The notes under the pieces are model-generated. The model saw nothing but the letters and a program-made list of their open reading frames with translations. It ran no database searches and was not told the DNA's origin. Below, in pieces: positions 26,304-35,393 of a stretch of DNA of 64,000 bases (positions are counted from its first letter, which is position 1; each line of letters begins with the position of its first letter). The position numbers and the translations under genes were made by a program. This DNA comes from an uncultured Lachnospiraceae bacterium. GTDB taxonomy: Bacteria > Bacillota > Clostridia > Lachnospirales > Lachnospiraceae. The stretch spans positions 124,001 to 188,000 of the forward strand of contig CAJUAO010000001.1 in assembly GCA_910584685.1 (NCBI GenBank). The letters run 5' to 3'.

Positions 26304-28991
26304 TTAATGGGCCTCCAGCCAGTTATCTCCTGTTTTCATGTCTATTTCCAATGTAACCTTCAGCTTTGCAGCATTCATCATAGCGGTCTTTACTATATCC
26401 TTTACAATCGAAAGCTCCTCCGGCGCTGCCTCTATAAGTATCTCGTCGTGAACCTGAAGTATAAGCCTTGATTTAAGCTTCCTTTTCCTAAATTCCCTAT
26501 ATACGGCTATCATAGCCAGCTTCATTATGTCCGCCGCAGTACCCTGTATAGCCGAGTTCATTGCCGCCCGCTCGCCGAAGGAACGCTGCATAAAATTGCT
26601 TGATTTAAGCTCGGGAATAGGCCGTCTTCTTCCGAATAATGTGGTTACATATCCCTTTTCCTTTGCGCCTTCTACCGTTTCGTCAAGAAAACTTTTTACC
26701 TGTGGATATGTTTCAAAATATTGATTTATATATTCGGAAGCTTCCTTTCTTCCTATGTTTAAGTCCTGACTAAGCCCAAAGGAGCTTATGCCGTAAACTA
26801 TGCCGAAGTTTACAGCCTTTGCCCTGCTTCGTATCTGGGGCGTTACCTCACTTAAGGGAAGCTTAAAAACCTGTGACGCCGTTATTTTGTGTATATCCTG
26901 CTCGCTGTTGTAGGCGGCTATAAGATTTTCATCCCCCGACATATGAGCCAGTATTCTAAGCTCAATCTGGGAATAATCCGCATCAAGAAGCGTAAAATCC
27001 TTCATTGGAATGAAAACCTTTCTAAAACGCTTTCCCATTTCCATGCGGATAGGTATATTCTGAAGATTCGGCTCAGTGCTGCTTATTCTTCCTGTCGCTG
27101 TTATTGTCTGATTAAATTTACCGTGTATACGGTCATCATAGCCGATAAATCCCACAAGCCCGTCTGCGTATGTGCTTTTAAGCTTTGTAAGCTGTCTGTA
27201 CTCAAGAATCCTGTTTATAACAGGGTAATCGGGAGCAAGCTTTTCAAGAACCTCAGCGCTTGTAGAGTAGCCTGTCTTAGTTTTCTTGCCTCCGGGAAGC
27301 CCCATTTTTCCAAACAATATTTCCCCAAGCTGCTTTGGAGAATTTATGTTAAACTCTTGGCCTATTTCCTTATATATTTCCTTTTCTGTCTTTATAATTA
27401 TATCATTAAGTATGCCTGAATACTCCTTAAGGTCATTTGCGTCCACAAGTATACCGTTTTTTTCCATTTCATACAGAACGTATATAACAGGATACTCTAT
27501 ATCCCTGTAAAGCTCATACATGTTGGCAGCCTTAAGCTTTTTATATAAAGCTCCTGCTCCCATGGAACAAACGTACGCCTCGTTGCAGGTATACATAATA
27601 TATTTATGTCTGTCAAGTGAATACATTTCAAAATCAGACATTTTACCTATGAGCTCATCTTTTCCTTTAAGGGTTATTCCCATTATATCCCTTGCCACAT
27701 CACTGTAGGTATATGTGTCCTTTAAAGGATTTAAAAGGTATGAGCATATGGCAAGGTCCCATATGCCCCTGTCGTTTTCTATGGAAAGAGCTTTAACCTT
27801 AAGCTCCTTAGCGTCGTGAAGCAGCTCCTTTAAATTAAAAACCGCCATTTTTCCTGACGCCGCTATAAGCTCTAACAGCTCCCTTATTTTATCTTTGTCT
27901 ATGCTTTCGTTATTTTCAATATAATAAAGCTTTTTGTCTGCCCCTATTGTAAGCCCGTGAATATTTAACTGTTCAAAATACCTGTAATAAACGCCTATAT
28001 ATTCGTCTGCTCCCTCTAAGTCACAGATTGCCGAAAGGGTTTTTATTAATTCATCAAGGCTCTCCTCATCCTTTACCTCTGTAATCAGCTTCTCAAAATC
28101 TATATCCTTTTTTTCCTCAAAAAAATCCTCCGAAAACCTTTTGAGCATGCTTTTAAATTCAAGCTCTGATATGAGCTTATATGACTTTTCGTTGTACATA
28201 TCCCCTAAAAGTCCGTCTTCCACAAATACATCAACAGGAGAATTAATGTTTATGGCGGCTAATGTCTTGCTTAAAAATGCGTTATCCTTATCAGCAATAA
28301 GTGCGTTTTTTACTCTTTCAGGAGTAACCTCATCTATATGCTCATAAAGATTTTCCACAGTGTGATACATAGAAATAAGCTTTGACGCCGTCTTTTCACC
28401 TATGCTCTTTACTCCCGGTATATTGTCTGAGGTATCCCCCATAAGAGCCTTTAAATCTATAAATTCCAAGGGAGTGACATGATAAGCTTCTTCCACATCC
28501 CTTGCATAATAATTTTCAATTTCGGTAGCTCCATGCTTTGTCTTTGGAATACGTATAAGTATATGCTCTTCTGCCAGCTGGAGCAAATCCCTGTCGCCTG
28601 ATACAATAACTACCTCATAGCCTTTTTTTACGGCATCCTTTCCAACAGTACCTAAAATATCATCAGCCTCATAGCCTTCCTTTTCAATAATCCTTATATT
28701 CATGGCTGTAAGTACATTCTTTATAACAGGAACCTGCTGGTGAAGCTCGCCGGGCATAGGCTTTCTTGTTCCCTTATATTCCTTGTATATTTCATGCCTG
28801 AAGGTAGGAGCCTTTACGTCAAAGGCAACCATAAGATACTCAGGCTTTTCCTCCTCAAGTATCTTGAACATAATGTTTAAAAAGCCGTATACGGCGTTTG
28901 TGTGAAGCCCTGTTCCCGTCGTTAAATCAGGCACGCCGAAAAAAGCTCTTGTTAATATGCTATGACCGTCTATAAGCACAAGTTTACTCAT
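26304..28991 (-). CDS. polA: DNA polymerase I
   Basis: Repair and Okazaki-fragment processing polymerase, 895 residues. The 5' nuclease domain spans about 1-290 (VAFDVKAPTFRHEIY, SGDRDLLQL, GDTSDNIPGV). The middle 3'-5' exonuclease-like domain lacks its acidic motifs (VYYRYFEQ where DTETD is expected; YTCNEAY where YxxxD is expected), so proofreading is probably absent. The polymerase domain is intact: motif A DADYSQIELR with D672, motif B RSRAKAVNFGIVYG, motif C QVHDE with D849. GGAG precedes the ATG. It leads the polA-coaE-ftsA-like run behind a repeated promoter cassette. Confidence 0.97.
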   Translation of the reverse strand: MSKLVLIDGHSILTRAFFGVPDLTTGTGLHTNAVYGFLNIMFKILEEEKPEYLMVAFDVKAPTFRHEIYKEYKGTRKPMPGELHQQVPVIKNVLTAMNIRIIEKEGYEADDILGTVGKDAVKKGYEVVIVSGDRDLLQLAEEHILIRIPKTKHGATEIENYYARDVEEAYHVTPLEFIDLKALMGDTSDNIPGVKSIGEKTASKLISMYHTVENLYEHIDEVTPERVKNALIADKDNAFLSKTLAAININSPVDVFVEDGLLGDMYNEKSYKLISELEFKSMLKRFSEDFFEEKKDIDFEKLITEVKDEESLDELIKTLSAICDLEGADEYIGVYYRYFEQLNIHGLTIGADKKLYYIENNESIDKDKIRELLELIAASGKMAVFNLKELLHDAKELKVKALSIENDRGIWDLAICSYLLNPLKDTYTYSDVARDIMGITLKGKDELIGKMSDFEMYSLDRHKYIMYTCNEAYVCSMGAGALYKKLKAANMYELYRDIEYPVIYVLYEMEKNGILVDANDLKEYSGILNDIIIKTEKEIYKEIGQEFNINSPKQLGEILFGKMGLPGGKKTKTGYSTSAEVLEKLAPDYPVINRILEYRQLTKLKSTYADGLVGFIGYDDRIHGKFNQTITATGRISSTEPNLQNIPIRMEMGKRFRKVFIPMKDFTLLDADYSQIELRILAHMSGDENLIAAYNSEQDIHKITASQVFKLPLSEVTPQIRSRAKAVNFGIVYGISSFGLSQDLNIGRKEASEYINQYFETYPQVKSFLDETVEGAKEKGYVTTLFGRRRPIPELKSSNFMQRSFGERAAMNSAIQGTAADIMKLAMIAVYREFRKRKLKSRLILQVHDEILIEAAPEELSIVKDIVKTAMMNAAKLKVTLEIDMKTGDNWLEAH

Positions 28992-29025
28992 TGTTATTCT
29001 CCGTTTCTATAGCCGTAAGGCTCTT

Positions 29026-29054
29026 TTTATATAATAGGAAAGTTCGTCAATCAA
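29026..29054 (-). promoter_or_regulatory. Probable polA promoter
   Basis: On the minus strand TTGATT (complement of 29049-29054), a 17-base spacer and TATAAA (complement of 29026-29031) lie about 35 bases before the polA ATG. The stretch is part of a repeated cassette also found before zapA. Confidence 0.6.
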
Positions 29055-29157
29055 GCCACAAGTTTGGCTAAGTCTTGTTTTTAGACTTTCTGAACTTGCA
29101 AGTATCGGCTTCACAAAGAGCTAAAGCTCAAAGAGTTAAAACTCTTGACACTTTTTT
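29026..29157. repeat. Intergenic hairpin cassette, copy 1 (before polA)
   Basis: Shares long blocks with 38557-38686, including AAGTTTGGCTAAGTCTT, TTTTTAGACTTTCTGAACTTG and CTCTTGACACTTTTT (the second quoted only in part). Nested stems are CAAGTT/AACTTG and AAGTCT/AGACTT; a second hairpin ends in a T-run on the plus strand, so it resembles a terminator. The left edge supplies the polA promoter. Confidence 0.75.
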
Positions 29158-29498
29158 TACATAATACCAAGCATTATAAGTATAAATATTACTGATACCG
29201 TACCAGCTGCAAGCTCCGCCAGCATAATTGAAACATTTCTTAAAAATCTTTTTTTGTATCTCCTGTATACCCTGTTCTCCACAGCCTTCATATGCATTTC
29301 AAGCTGCTCCTTAAGATTAAAGGAAATATTATCAGACTCATTTGCCCTTATGGTATGGTCCACCAAGTATAATATCTCCAGCTCCTCATTACATTCACTG
29401 CATTTACTGTAATGCTCAATAAAGCTGTCATATCTTTCATCCGGCAGCTCATCCTTTATAAAGCTTTGTATGTTACTTTCAAATTCTCTGCAATCCAT
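29157..29498 (-). CDS. Small zf-HC2 membrane protein (anti-sigma-like)
   Basis: A 113-residue protein with an N-terminal zinc-finger-like H-x3-C-x2-C motif (HYSKCSEC), typical of putative anti-sigma factors (zf-HC2), a helical linker, and one hydrophobic C-terminal segment (SIMLAELAAGTVSVIFILIM) that ends the protein. It lacks a periplasmic domain. No ECF sigma gene is next to it, which is unusual for this class. The ATG at 29498 has GAGG six bases upstream; an earlier ATG has none. Its stop abuts the repeat cassette before polA. Confidence 0.75.
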   Translation of the reverse strand: MDCREFESNIQSFIKDELPDERYDSFIEHYSKCSECNEELEILYLVDHTIRANESDNISFNLKEQLEMHMKAVENRVYRRYKKRFLRNVSIMLAELAAGTVSVIFILIMLGIM

Positions 29499-29613
29499 TA
29501 TGCCCCTCAATCTTCTTCCTTATAATCATACTTTATATATTAACATAATTGTGTAACAAATAAAACAAAAACTTTTTATTATTCCATTAAATTGATTGGG
29601 GCATAAAATCAGT

Positions 29614-30183
29614 TCAGCATCCTATACAGCGTGACAACCGCTGCATCTGTACTATCCCTCTCTTTTGTGATGAAATAATGGCAGTAAGTATAGGCTTTAA
29701 CTCCTCACATATGCAATACATTAATGTATTTTCAGACATTTCTACCGCCCCTCTGTGATGGGGAATCATCTCCCAGATAAAATTACAGTCAAGATTATTT
29801 ACAGCTCTTGCATTTTCCATACTGTAAAACATTATATCCATTATTTCATTTATTTTTTCCTGATGCTCACATATATCTCTGTCGCAGTTTTCAACCTCCC
29901 TGCAGCAGTTCAGTATCTTTTCCATATTGGCTATGCTTTTCGTCTGTTCCTCAATGATTCCCTGTGCAATTCGTATAAGCACGGGATTATCTGTATATTT
30001 TAATATATTTTTTGACATTTCTATTGCTGCTTCATGGTGAGGTATCATCTGTATGATAAAGTTATATGAAATACTGTCACATAGCTTTGCTCCTGTCATT
30101 TCTTCAATCATTCTTTCAAGTATGCGTCTAAAATTCTCAAGATATATCATTGCCGTATCGTTAAGCTCACGGTTAAAATTCAT
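29614..30183 (-). CDS. Duplicated DUF305 protein
   Basis: About 189 residues with two internal repeats of a DUF305/ferritin-like helical unit: FIIQMIPHHEAAIEMSKN near residue 45 and FIWEMIPHHRGAVEMSEN near 140. The HH pairs may bind metal. Several cysteines lie between and after the repeats (NCCREVENCDRDIC, RCIGC). No signal peptide is visible, so it should be cytoplasmic. Function is unknown. The ATG at 30183 has GAGG six bases upstream; a start four codons earlier has no site. Confidence 0.8.
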   Translation of the reverse strand: MNFNRELNDTAMIYLENFRRILERMIEEMTGAKLCDSISYNFIIQMIPHHEAAIEMSKNILKYTDNPVLIRIAQGIIEEQTKSIANMEKILNCCREVENCDRDICEHQEKINEIMDIMFYSMENARAVNNLDCNFIWEMIPHHRGAVEMSENTLMYCICEELKPILTAIISSQKRGIVQMQRLSRCIGC

Positions 30184-30225
30184 AATCTGCCTCATTTCAT
30201 CATAAAATATATAATATAATATGCA

Positions 30226-30279
30226 ATAAAAAATCAGGGTGTCAAAAGCTTACAATAATTGTACCTTTTGACACCCTGA
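30226..30279 (-). terminator. Rho-independent terminator after tRNA-Leu
   Basis: A perfect 15-bp stem (TCAGGGTGTCAAAAG at 30234-30248 with its complement ending at 30279) is followed on the minus strand by a T-run (complement of 30226-30233), immediately downstream of the tRNA. Confidence 0.93.
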
Positions 30280-30287
30280 CTATATAA

Positions 30288-30370
30288 TGCCGGCGATGGG
30301 ACTTGAACCCATACGAGGTTGCCCTCGTCAGATTTTGAGTCTGATGCGTCTGCCATTCCGCCACGCCGGC
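30288..30370 (-). tRNA. tRNA-Leu (anticodon CAA)
   Basis: An 83-nt tRNA with acceptor stem GCCGGCG/CGCCGGC, a D arm, anticodon stem CAGA/UCUG with loop CUCAAAA (anticodon CAA, complement of 30335-30337), the long variable arm of a class II tRNA (GAGG/CCUC type) and T arm GGGUUCAAGUCCC. The discriminator base is A. CCA is not encoded. It decodes UUG. It has its own promoter and terminator. Confidence 0.96.
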
Positions 30371-30388
30371 TTTTTTGACACGAAAAAT

Positions 30389-30417
30389 ATTTTATCATAG
30401 TAAAACAAAAAATGCAA
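30389..30417 (-). promoter_or_regulatory. tRNA-Leu promoter
   Basis: TTGCAT (complement of 30412-30417), 17-base spacer and extended -10 TGATAAAAT (TAAAAT complement of 30389-30394) lie about 12 bases before the expected transcript start region of the tRNA. Confidence 0.65.
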
Positions 30418-30425
30418 CCACTTTT

Positions 30426-31343
30426 TTAACCGCCGTATTCAATCATCTTATCTATACATTTTTTAGCAGCCAGCCTTTCTTCCTCATCCATAATTATCTC
30501 TTCGCCGCCCTGGCCCTCACAGCTTAAAAGAACATCTGAAAGAGTTGTAGCCTTCATATTATGGCAGATTAAATCCTTTGAAAGGGGATAAAATCTCTTT
30601 TCGGGACAATCAAGCTGCAAATGCTCTACAATACTGTTTTCCGTTCCGATAATAAACTCCCTTGCAGAGCTTTTTTTTGCGTAATCCATAATACCGCTGG
30701 TAGAGCCAATGTAATCAGCCATTGCAGCAACCTCGGGCACACACTCGGGATGTACTAAAAGCAATGCGTCAGGATGGGCTTGTTTAGCTTTATTTACTTC
30801 CTTTACAGTCACTCTGGCATGAGTAGGACAGCCGCCGTGGACAAGCTTTATATTTTTGTCAGGTATCTGATTTTTTATGTATGTGCCAAGATTAATATCA
30901 GGAATAAATAAAATATCCTTTTGAGGCATGGCTGATACTATTTTGAGAGCCGACGACGAGGTTACGCATACATCGCATATGGTTTTTAGATTTGACGTTG
31001 TGTTTATATAAGCAACGACTGCATATCCGTCCTTATACTCCTTCATCTGACATATAAGCTCCTTATCCATCTGCTCTGCCATAGGACATCCGGCAGAAGG
31101 ATTTGCCAGTATAACCTTTTTATCCGGTGAAAGTATTTTAACGGTTTCCGCCATAAACCTAACTCCGCACATTATTACAGTCTTGCCTGATGATTTTACT
31201 GCAAGCTTTGCCAAAGCATAAGAATCTCCTGTATAATCTGCTATTTCAGTGATTTCCCTGCGCTGGTATGAATGGGCAAGTATGCATATGTCATTTTCCT
31301 TTTTAAGATTTATTATCTTTTCCTGCATGTCCTTTATATTCAT
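30426..31343 (-). CDS. nadA: Quinolinate synthase A
   Basis: Iron-sulfur enzyme of de novo NAD synthesis, condensing iminoaspartate with dihydroxyacetone phosphate. The 305-residue protein has the family blocks ILAHSYQRREI, YTGDSYALA, the cluster cysteines in IMCGVRFMAE, LVHPECVPEV and LICHNMKATTL, and LVHGGCPTHARV. I placed the start at 31343 because GGAGG lies seven bases upstream; an earlier in-frame start has no site. nadB and nadC are not beside it. It has its own perfect promoter, so NAD-dependent control there is possible. Confidence 0.95.
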   Translation of the reverse strand: MNIKDMQEKIINLKKENDICILAHSYQRREITEIADYTGDSYALAKLAVKSSGKTVIMCGVRFMAETVKILSPDKKVILANPSAGCPMAEQMDKELICQMKEYKDGYAVVAYINTTSNLKTICDVCVTSSSALKIVSAMPQKDILFIPDINLGTYIKNQIPDKNIKLVHGGCPTHARVTVKEVNKAKQAHPDALLLVHPECVPEVAAMADYIGSTSGIMDYAKKSSAREFIIGTENSIVEHLQLDCPEKRFYPLSKDLICHNMKATTLSDVLLSCEGQGGEEIIMDEEERLAAKKCIDKMIEYGG

Positions 31344-31417
31344 ATTAATCCTCCACGCCGCATTTTGCGGCTTTAACAGCATTAAAATCTGCTGCATTTT
31401 CCTGCATATTAAGTAGG

Positions 31418-31446
31418 ATTATATGTCTGCCTTGAAAATATGTCAA
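31418..31446 (-). promoter_or_regulatory. Consensus promoter for nadA
   Basis: TTGACA (complement of 31441-31446), 17-base spacer, TATAAT (complement of 31418-31423): a perfect sigma-A match. The leader to nadA is about 70 bases and contains a small CCGCA/TGCGG hairpin near 31363. Confidence 0.85.
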
Positions 31447-31487
31447 CTGTTTTTTCTTCAATATAACCTTCAATACAAAATTATATT

Positions 31488-32120
31488 TCAGCTCTGTTTT
31501 AACTTTTCTCTTTCCATTTTTGAATATATACAGCCGCAGTAATCCTGTCTGTAAAGTCCATATTCCTTTGATAATTCTACCGACCTTTTATATCCGTTAC
31601 GCTTTTTAAAATCTGACTGAAGATATTCTACGCCATATTCCTTTCCTATTTCTGCGCCAAGCTTATTTAAGACCTCAGCATTTTTAAGAGGGCTTATGGA
31701 CAAGGTTGTTGTAAAATAATCAAAATTCATTTTTTTTGCAAGAGCTGCCGTATATCTAAGCCGCACATTAAAGCAAAGCCGGCACCTCTTACCGCCTTCC
31801 GGCTCATTTTCATTTCCCTTTACAGCGCTGTAAAAATCCTCCGGTGTATAGCCGCTTGCAATAAGCTTAACATCATTTACAAACTGCATGCTGTCTATAA
31901 GTCTTTCCTGCTCACTTATTCTATACTCATATTCCTCCTTTGGAAAAATGTTGGGATTATAATATAATACCGTGATTTTAAAATACCGGGATAAATATTC
32001 CAGAACATAACTACTGCAGGGTGCGCAGCAGCTATGTATAATCAGCTTTGGCACCCTGTTTTCAGACGTGATTTTTTTAATTGTATTGTCCAATACGGAC
32101 TGATAATTAATTTTGTTCAT
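31488..32120 (-). CDS. queH: Epoxyqueuosine reductase QueH
   Basis: Reduces epoxyqueuosine to queuosine in tRNA, the non-orthologous alternative to QueG (DUF208 family). The conserved cysteine pairs are present: CCAPCSSYVLEYL near residue 32, GKRCRLCFNVRL near 110 and DYCGCIYS near the C terminus, expected to hold a 4Fe-4S cluster. The ATG at 32120 has AGAGGTGG upstream and overlaps the NUDIX stop by one base (TAATG), indicating coupling. About 210 residues, normal for the family. Confidence 0.92.
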   Translation of the reverse strand: MNKINYQSVLDNTIKKITSENRVPKLIIHSCCAPCSSYVLEYLSRYFKITVLYYNPNIFPKEEYEYRISEQERLIDSMQFVNDVKLIASGYTPEDFYSAVKGNENEPEGGKRCRLCFNVRLRYTAALAKKMNFDYFTTTLSISPLKNAEVLNKLGAEIGKEYGVEYLQSDFKKRNGYKRSVELSKEYGLYRQDYCGCIYSKMEREKLKQS

Positions 32121-32572
32121 TAAAACCACCTCTTTGAGCCCCATAAATTATGTCTTTTTAATTCAAGATACTCCATGTAGGCTCTCTCCAATATCTGCTT
32201 TTCATTTGAAAACTTAAGTAAATGATAAGCTTCATGGAACTTATAATATCCGGAATCCGTAAAGAATTCCTCTCGTTGTGGTTTACTGTAATAGCTGTCT
32301 GCCATCATCAGATACCAATGAACTTCCTTTTCAACGATATCATTTGGAATATTAAAGGAATACTGACTGGTATCTACATACTTTATAATGGATGCGTCTA
32401 CACCTGCCTCCTCCTTAACCTCTCGCAAGGCGGTTTCCTTAAATTCCTCTCCGGCCTCAACAGTTCCCTTTGGTAATACCCATCCTTCGTACTTGTTTCT
32501 TATATTTTTGTACAAAACAAGAATTTTACCTCGAAAAATAACCACACCTCCACAGCTCGTTGCTTCAACCAT
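32120..32572 (-). CDS. NUDIX hydrolase
   Basis: A 150-residue NUDIX protein that would hydrolyse a nucleoside diphosphate linked to another group. The Nudix box is GTVEAGEEFKETALREVKEEAG, seen in parts as GEEFKETALREV and KEEAG, with all key glutamates. Close in type to MutT/Ap4A-hydrolase relatives; the substrate is unknown. I chose the ATG at 32572 (MVEATSCGG), with AGGAGG seven bases upstream, over an earlier ATG. It is the first gene of a two-gene unit with queH. Confidence 0.9.
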   Translation of the reverse strand: MVEATSCGGVVIFRGKILVLYKNIRNKYEGWVLPKGTVEAGEEFKETALREVKEEAGVDASIIKYVDTSQYSFNIPNDIVEKEVHWYLMMADSYYSKPQREEFFTDSGYYKFHEAYHLLKFSNEKQILERAYMEYLELKRHNLWGSKRWF

Positions 32573-32617
32573 TGCAATACCTCCTGTTCTTTGGCGGGTC
32601 TTCAAAGACTTAGGATT

Positions 32618-32646
32618 AGTATAACCCGATTTTAATAATTAATCAA
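32618..32646 (-). promoter_or_regulatory. Promoter for NUDIX-queH
   Basis: TTGATT (complement of 32641-32646), 17-base spacer and TATACT (complement of 32618-32623) precede the NUDIX gene by about 45 bases. Confidence 0.7.
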
Positions 32647-32692
32647 GAATAAATTAAAAAATGTCGTCTGAAGATTAAAAATAGTTAATATT

Positions 32693-34084
32693 TTAATCAA
32701 GGGTTTTTAATATATCCTTTGTTACGGTAATTGACGGAGAAACGTTGCCTGGTACATCCTCGCATACTACTGCAATGGAATATGATTTTCCGTCTTTTTC
32801 AAAGAAGCCTATAAACCATGAATTTGACTTGTTACCATTGTCTGTCTGGGCTGTTCCGGTTTTTCCGTATACCGTAAGGTTTTTAAAATCATTTAGTCTT
32901 ATGGCGGTTCCCTTCTCCACAACGCTTCTTAAGTATGGCTTTAAATTTTCTGCCTGTACCTTTGAGAAAATTGTCTTATATTCCTTTGGCTCAAAGCTTT
33001 CTACTGTTTTTCCATATGCGTTTTCTATTCTTTCCACAAACATTGGCTCCATTATTACTCCGTCATTTGCTATGGCGCTGCATATAAGAGCCATGTGAAC
33101 AGGGGTGCAGAGAGTTTCCCCTTGTCCGAAATAAGTCTGGGCCTTTAGGAAATCGTCTGCATCGTCTGCCAGCGAAAAGCTGCTTTTATTATACGGCAGC
33201 TTTATTGGGAGATGACTGTTGAAAAGCATTCTGTCGCACAGCTTTTTTAAGCTTCCGTTTTTAAGGGAGCTTCCTATATTAATAAAGGAACCGTTGCATG
33301 AATTTGAAAAGGAGCCGGTTAAATCAACCGTTCCATGGCTGTGTCCGTTTGCGCAGCTTATATTCTTACCTGAAATCTGAACGGCTCCGGTACAGTTAAA
33401 AATGTAATCTGACGACTGCCCGCCCTCCTCAAGATATTCCTCCAGCGTAAAAAGCTTAAATATTGAGCCGGGCGTATATAAGCCCATGGTGGCTCTGTTT
33501 ACAAGAGGTGAGGTTTTGTCCGCAGATATGGTATCCCACTGTTCCCTTAGGGTGTTTGGATTGTAGGACGGATTTGACATCATGGTAATGACCTTTCCCG
33601 TGTCAGCCTCCATTATAACAACGGCTCCCTTATAATCTGACATAGCGTCAAAGGCTGCCTTTTGAAGCTCTGTGTCAAGAGTTGTTATAATGTTATTGCC
33701 CTCATATTTTTTACCTTTTAGGTCGGTAAAAAGCTTACTTACCCAGCTTGAATCAGACATTAAAAGCTGATAGTCATAAACGGCTTCAAGCCCCGACTGT
33801 CCATAGGCTGTAGTGCCAACCACATGGCAGAACAACTCATTATAAGGATAGTTTCTTCTCTCCCGTCCATCATCGTCAGTTACCGTCTCTGCCAACACCT
33901 TACCGTCTGAGCTGTATATTTTACCTCTTACGGTTGTCTCTCCAAGCTTACCTGTAAGCTTGTTATATGAATTGTTCATCTGCTCGTCGCTTTTCATCCC
34001 AAGGTAATAAGAAAAATAGACTGCCATAATAAGAAAAAGACCAACAAAAATATATGTTGCACGCATAATGCTCTTATTTTCCAT
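32693..34084 (-). CDS. Class B penicillin-binding protein (SEDS partner)
   Basis: A peptidoglycan DD-transpeptidase of 463 residues. One membrane anchor at about 10-30 is followed by a short dimerisation-type region and the transpeptidase domain with all three motifs: S207-x2-K210 in TPGSIFK, S262-C-N264 and K408-T-G410. It is shorter than PBP2/PBP3 of division complexes and resembles the PbpA-type partners encoded beside a SEDS protein in Clostridia. Its start overlaps the SEDS gene by 11 bases, so the two are co-translated and probably act as a glycosyltransferase-transpeptidase pair. Confidence 0.93.
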   Translation of the reverse strand: MENKSIMRATYIFVGLFLIMAVYFSYYLGMKSDEQMNNSYNKLTGKLGETTVRGKIYSSDGKVLAETVTDDDGRERRNYPYNELFCHVVGTTAYGQSGLEAVYDYQLLMSDSSWVSKLFTDLKGKKYEGNNIITTLDTELQKAAFDAMSDYKGAVVIMEADTGKVITMMSNPSYNPNTLREQWDTISADKTSPLVNRATMGLYTPGSIFKLFTLEEYLEEGGQSSDYIFNCTGAVQISGKNISCANGHSHGTVDLTGSFSNSCNGSFINIGSSLKNGSLKKLCDRMLFNSHLPIKLPYNKSSFSLADDADDFLKAQTYFGQGETLCTPVHMALICSAIANDGVIMEPMFVERIENAYGKTVESFEPKEYKTIFSKVQAENLKPYLRSVVEKGTAIRLNDFKNLTVYGKTGTAQTDNGNKSNSWFIGFFEKDGKSYSIAVVCEDVPGNVSPSITVTKDILKTLD

Positions 34085-35393
34085 TTGCCTTAGCCTCCCT
34101 TACCTCATTTATATATATCCCCTGTACAATGGCAAATATAAGTATTGTAGCTGCAACGGAACTTCCTCCGTAGCTTATAAGGGGAAGCGTTACGCCTGTA
34201 GACGGTATAAGCTTTATGGCTCCTCCAATGGTTAAAAATACCTGAAAGCCTAAGCATACAGCCAGACCAAAAACCGTAGTCTTATAAAACTGGTCCGTAC
34301 ATTTAAATGCAATCCTTATAAATACAATAAAAAGATTTAAGTATGTCATAATAAGAAATATGGCAAAAAAACCGCCAAATTCCTCAGCTATGGCAGAAAA
34401 CATAAAATCCTGTTCAACTACAGGAATATAGGCAGGCTCGCCTTTGTATAAGCCCATGCCAAACCAGCCTCCCATGCCTATTCCAAAAAGAGACTGTGTA
34501 ATCTGATATCCTTTGCCGTCTATTATACTCCATGGGTCATACCATGCCGCTACTCTTACCTGTACATGACTGAAAAGATAGTATGCTGCCACCGACGCCA
34601 GAGCTGCTGAAGCAAAGCCTGCAAGCATATATATTGTCTTTCCTGTAGCGGCATAAATAATAAAAACATATGCGACAAAATAAATAAGCGCGCTTCCAAG
34701 GTCTCTCGATAAAACAAGAACTATAACGTGGGCTCCTCCAAGTACGGCTGATATGACTATAGTCCCAAAGTTTTTGTTTTTATGAAGAATTCCGCTGATA
34801 AAAAGTACAAATGAAATTTTAACAAACTCTGACGGCTGAATTGATATAAACCCTAAATCCAGCGAAATAATGGCTCCGTATGTAGTTTCTCCTATAACAT
34901 ATACAAGTATAAGCAACGCCAGACCAAAAAGCCCGTATAGATAATAAAACTTGCGCAAGGTCTTTGTTTTCCCGAAAATCCACGGGAGCACAAGGGAAAA
35001 CGTTGTTGCCACAACACAGAATATAAACTGCTTTACGGCTCTTGTGTATGACAGCCGTATAAGCATCACAAAGCCTATGCTTATGAAAAAGCACATATTG
35101 TTTAGTAACATTCTGTTTACCTTTGGATATATAAGCCTGTAAAGATTAATTGTCACAATAAAATATATTATCATTAATCCGCCTGTTATAATAACCTTAT
35201 CCGCCATTGTATTTATATATATGGTAATAAAGGAAATAACCATAAAAAGATACATAAGAAGATTTTGCGTAAAATAAAATCTTCTCTTCTGCTCCTTTGT
35301 GGTTTTCTTCAATGCCCTAAAGCTTACTATTGTATATCCCCCTACAATTAAAATGCTCAAATATTTAATTACAGCCATAATTATATTTGCCAT
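34074..35393 (-). CDS. SEDS-family peptidoglycan polymerase (FtsW/RodA type)
   Basis: A 439-residue polytopic membrane protein with about eleven or twelve hydrophobic helices. Hallmarks are GLALLILVYVIG, LGFISIQPSEFVKISFVLF, SRDLGSALIYF and the C-terminal STGVTLPLISYGGSS, all typical of SEDS lipid II polymerases. Whether it is FtsW, RodA or a third paralogue is not clear from sequence; genome context with a short class B PBP is that of the clostridial FtsW/RodA-PbpA pair. It overlaps the U32 gene by one base upstream and the PBP gene by 11 downstream. Confidence 0.92.
   Translation of the reverse strand: MANIIMAVIKYLSILIVGGYTIVSFRALKKTTKEQKRRFYFTQNLLMYLFMVISFITIYINTMADKVIITGGLMIIYFIVTINLYRLIYPKVNRMLLNNMCFFISIGFVMLIRLSYTRAVKQFIFCVVATTFSLVLPWIFGKTKTLRKFYYLYGLFGLALLILVYVIGETTYGAIISLDLGFISIQPSEFVKISFVLFISGILHKNKNFGTIVISAVLGGAHVIVLVLSRDLGSALIYFVAYVFIIYAATGKTIYMLAGFASAALASVAAYYLFSHVQVRVAAWYDPWSIIDGKGYQITQSLFGIGMGGWFGMGLYKGEPAYIPVVEQDFMFSAIAEEFGGFFAIFLIMTYLNLFIVFIRIAFKCTDQFYKTTVFGLAVCLGFQVFLTIGGAIKLIPSTGVTLPLISYGGSSVAATILIFAIVQGIYINEVREAKANGK

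Noticed and set aside
26304..28991. Loss of the 3'-5' exonuclease motifs in PolA as a novelty
   Set aside because: Degenerate proofreading motifs are common in DNA polymerase I of Bacilli and Clostridia.
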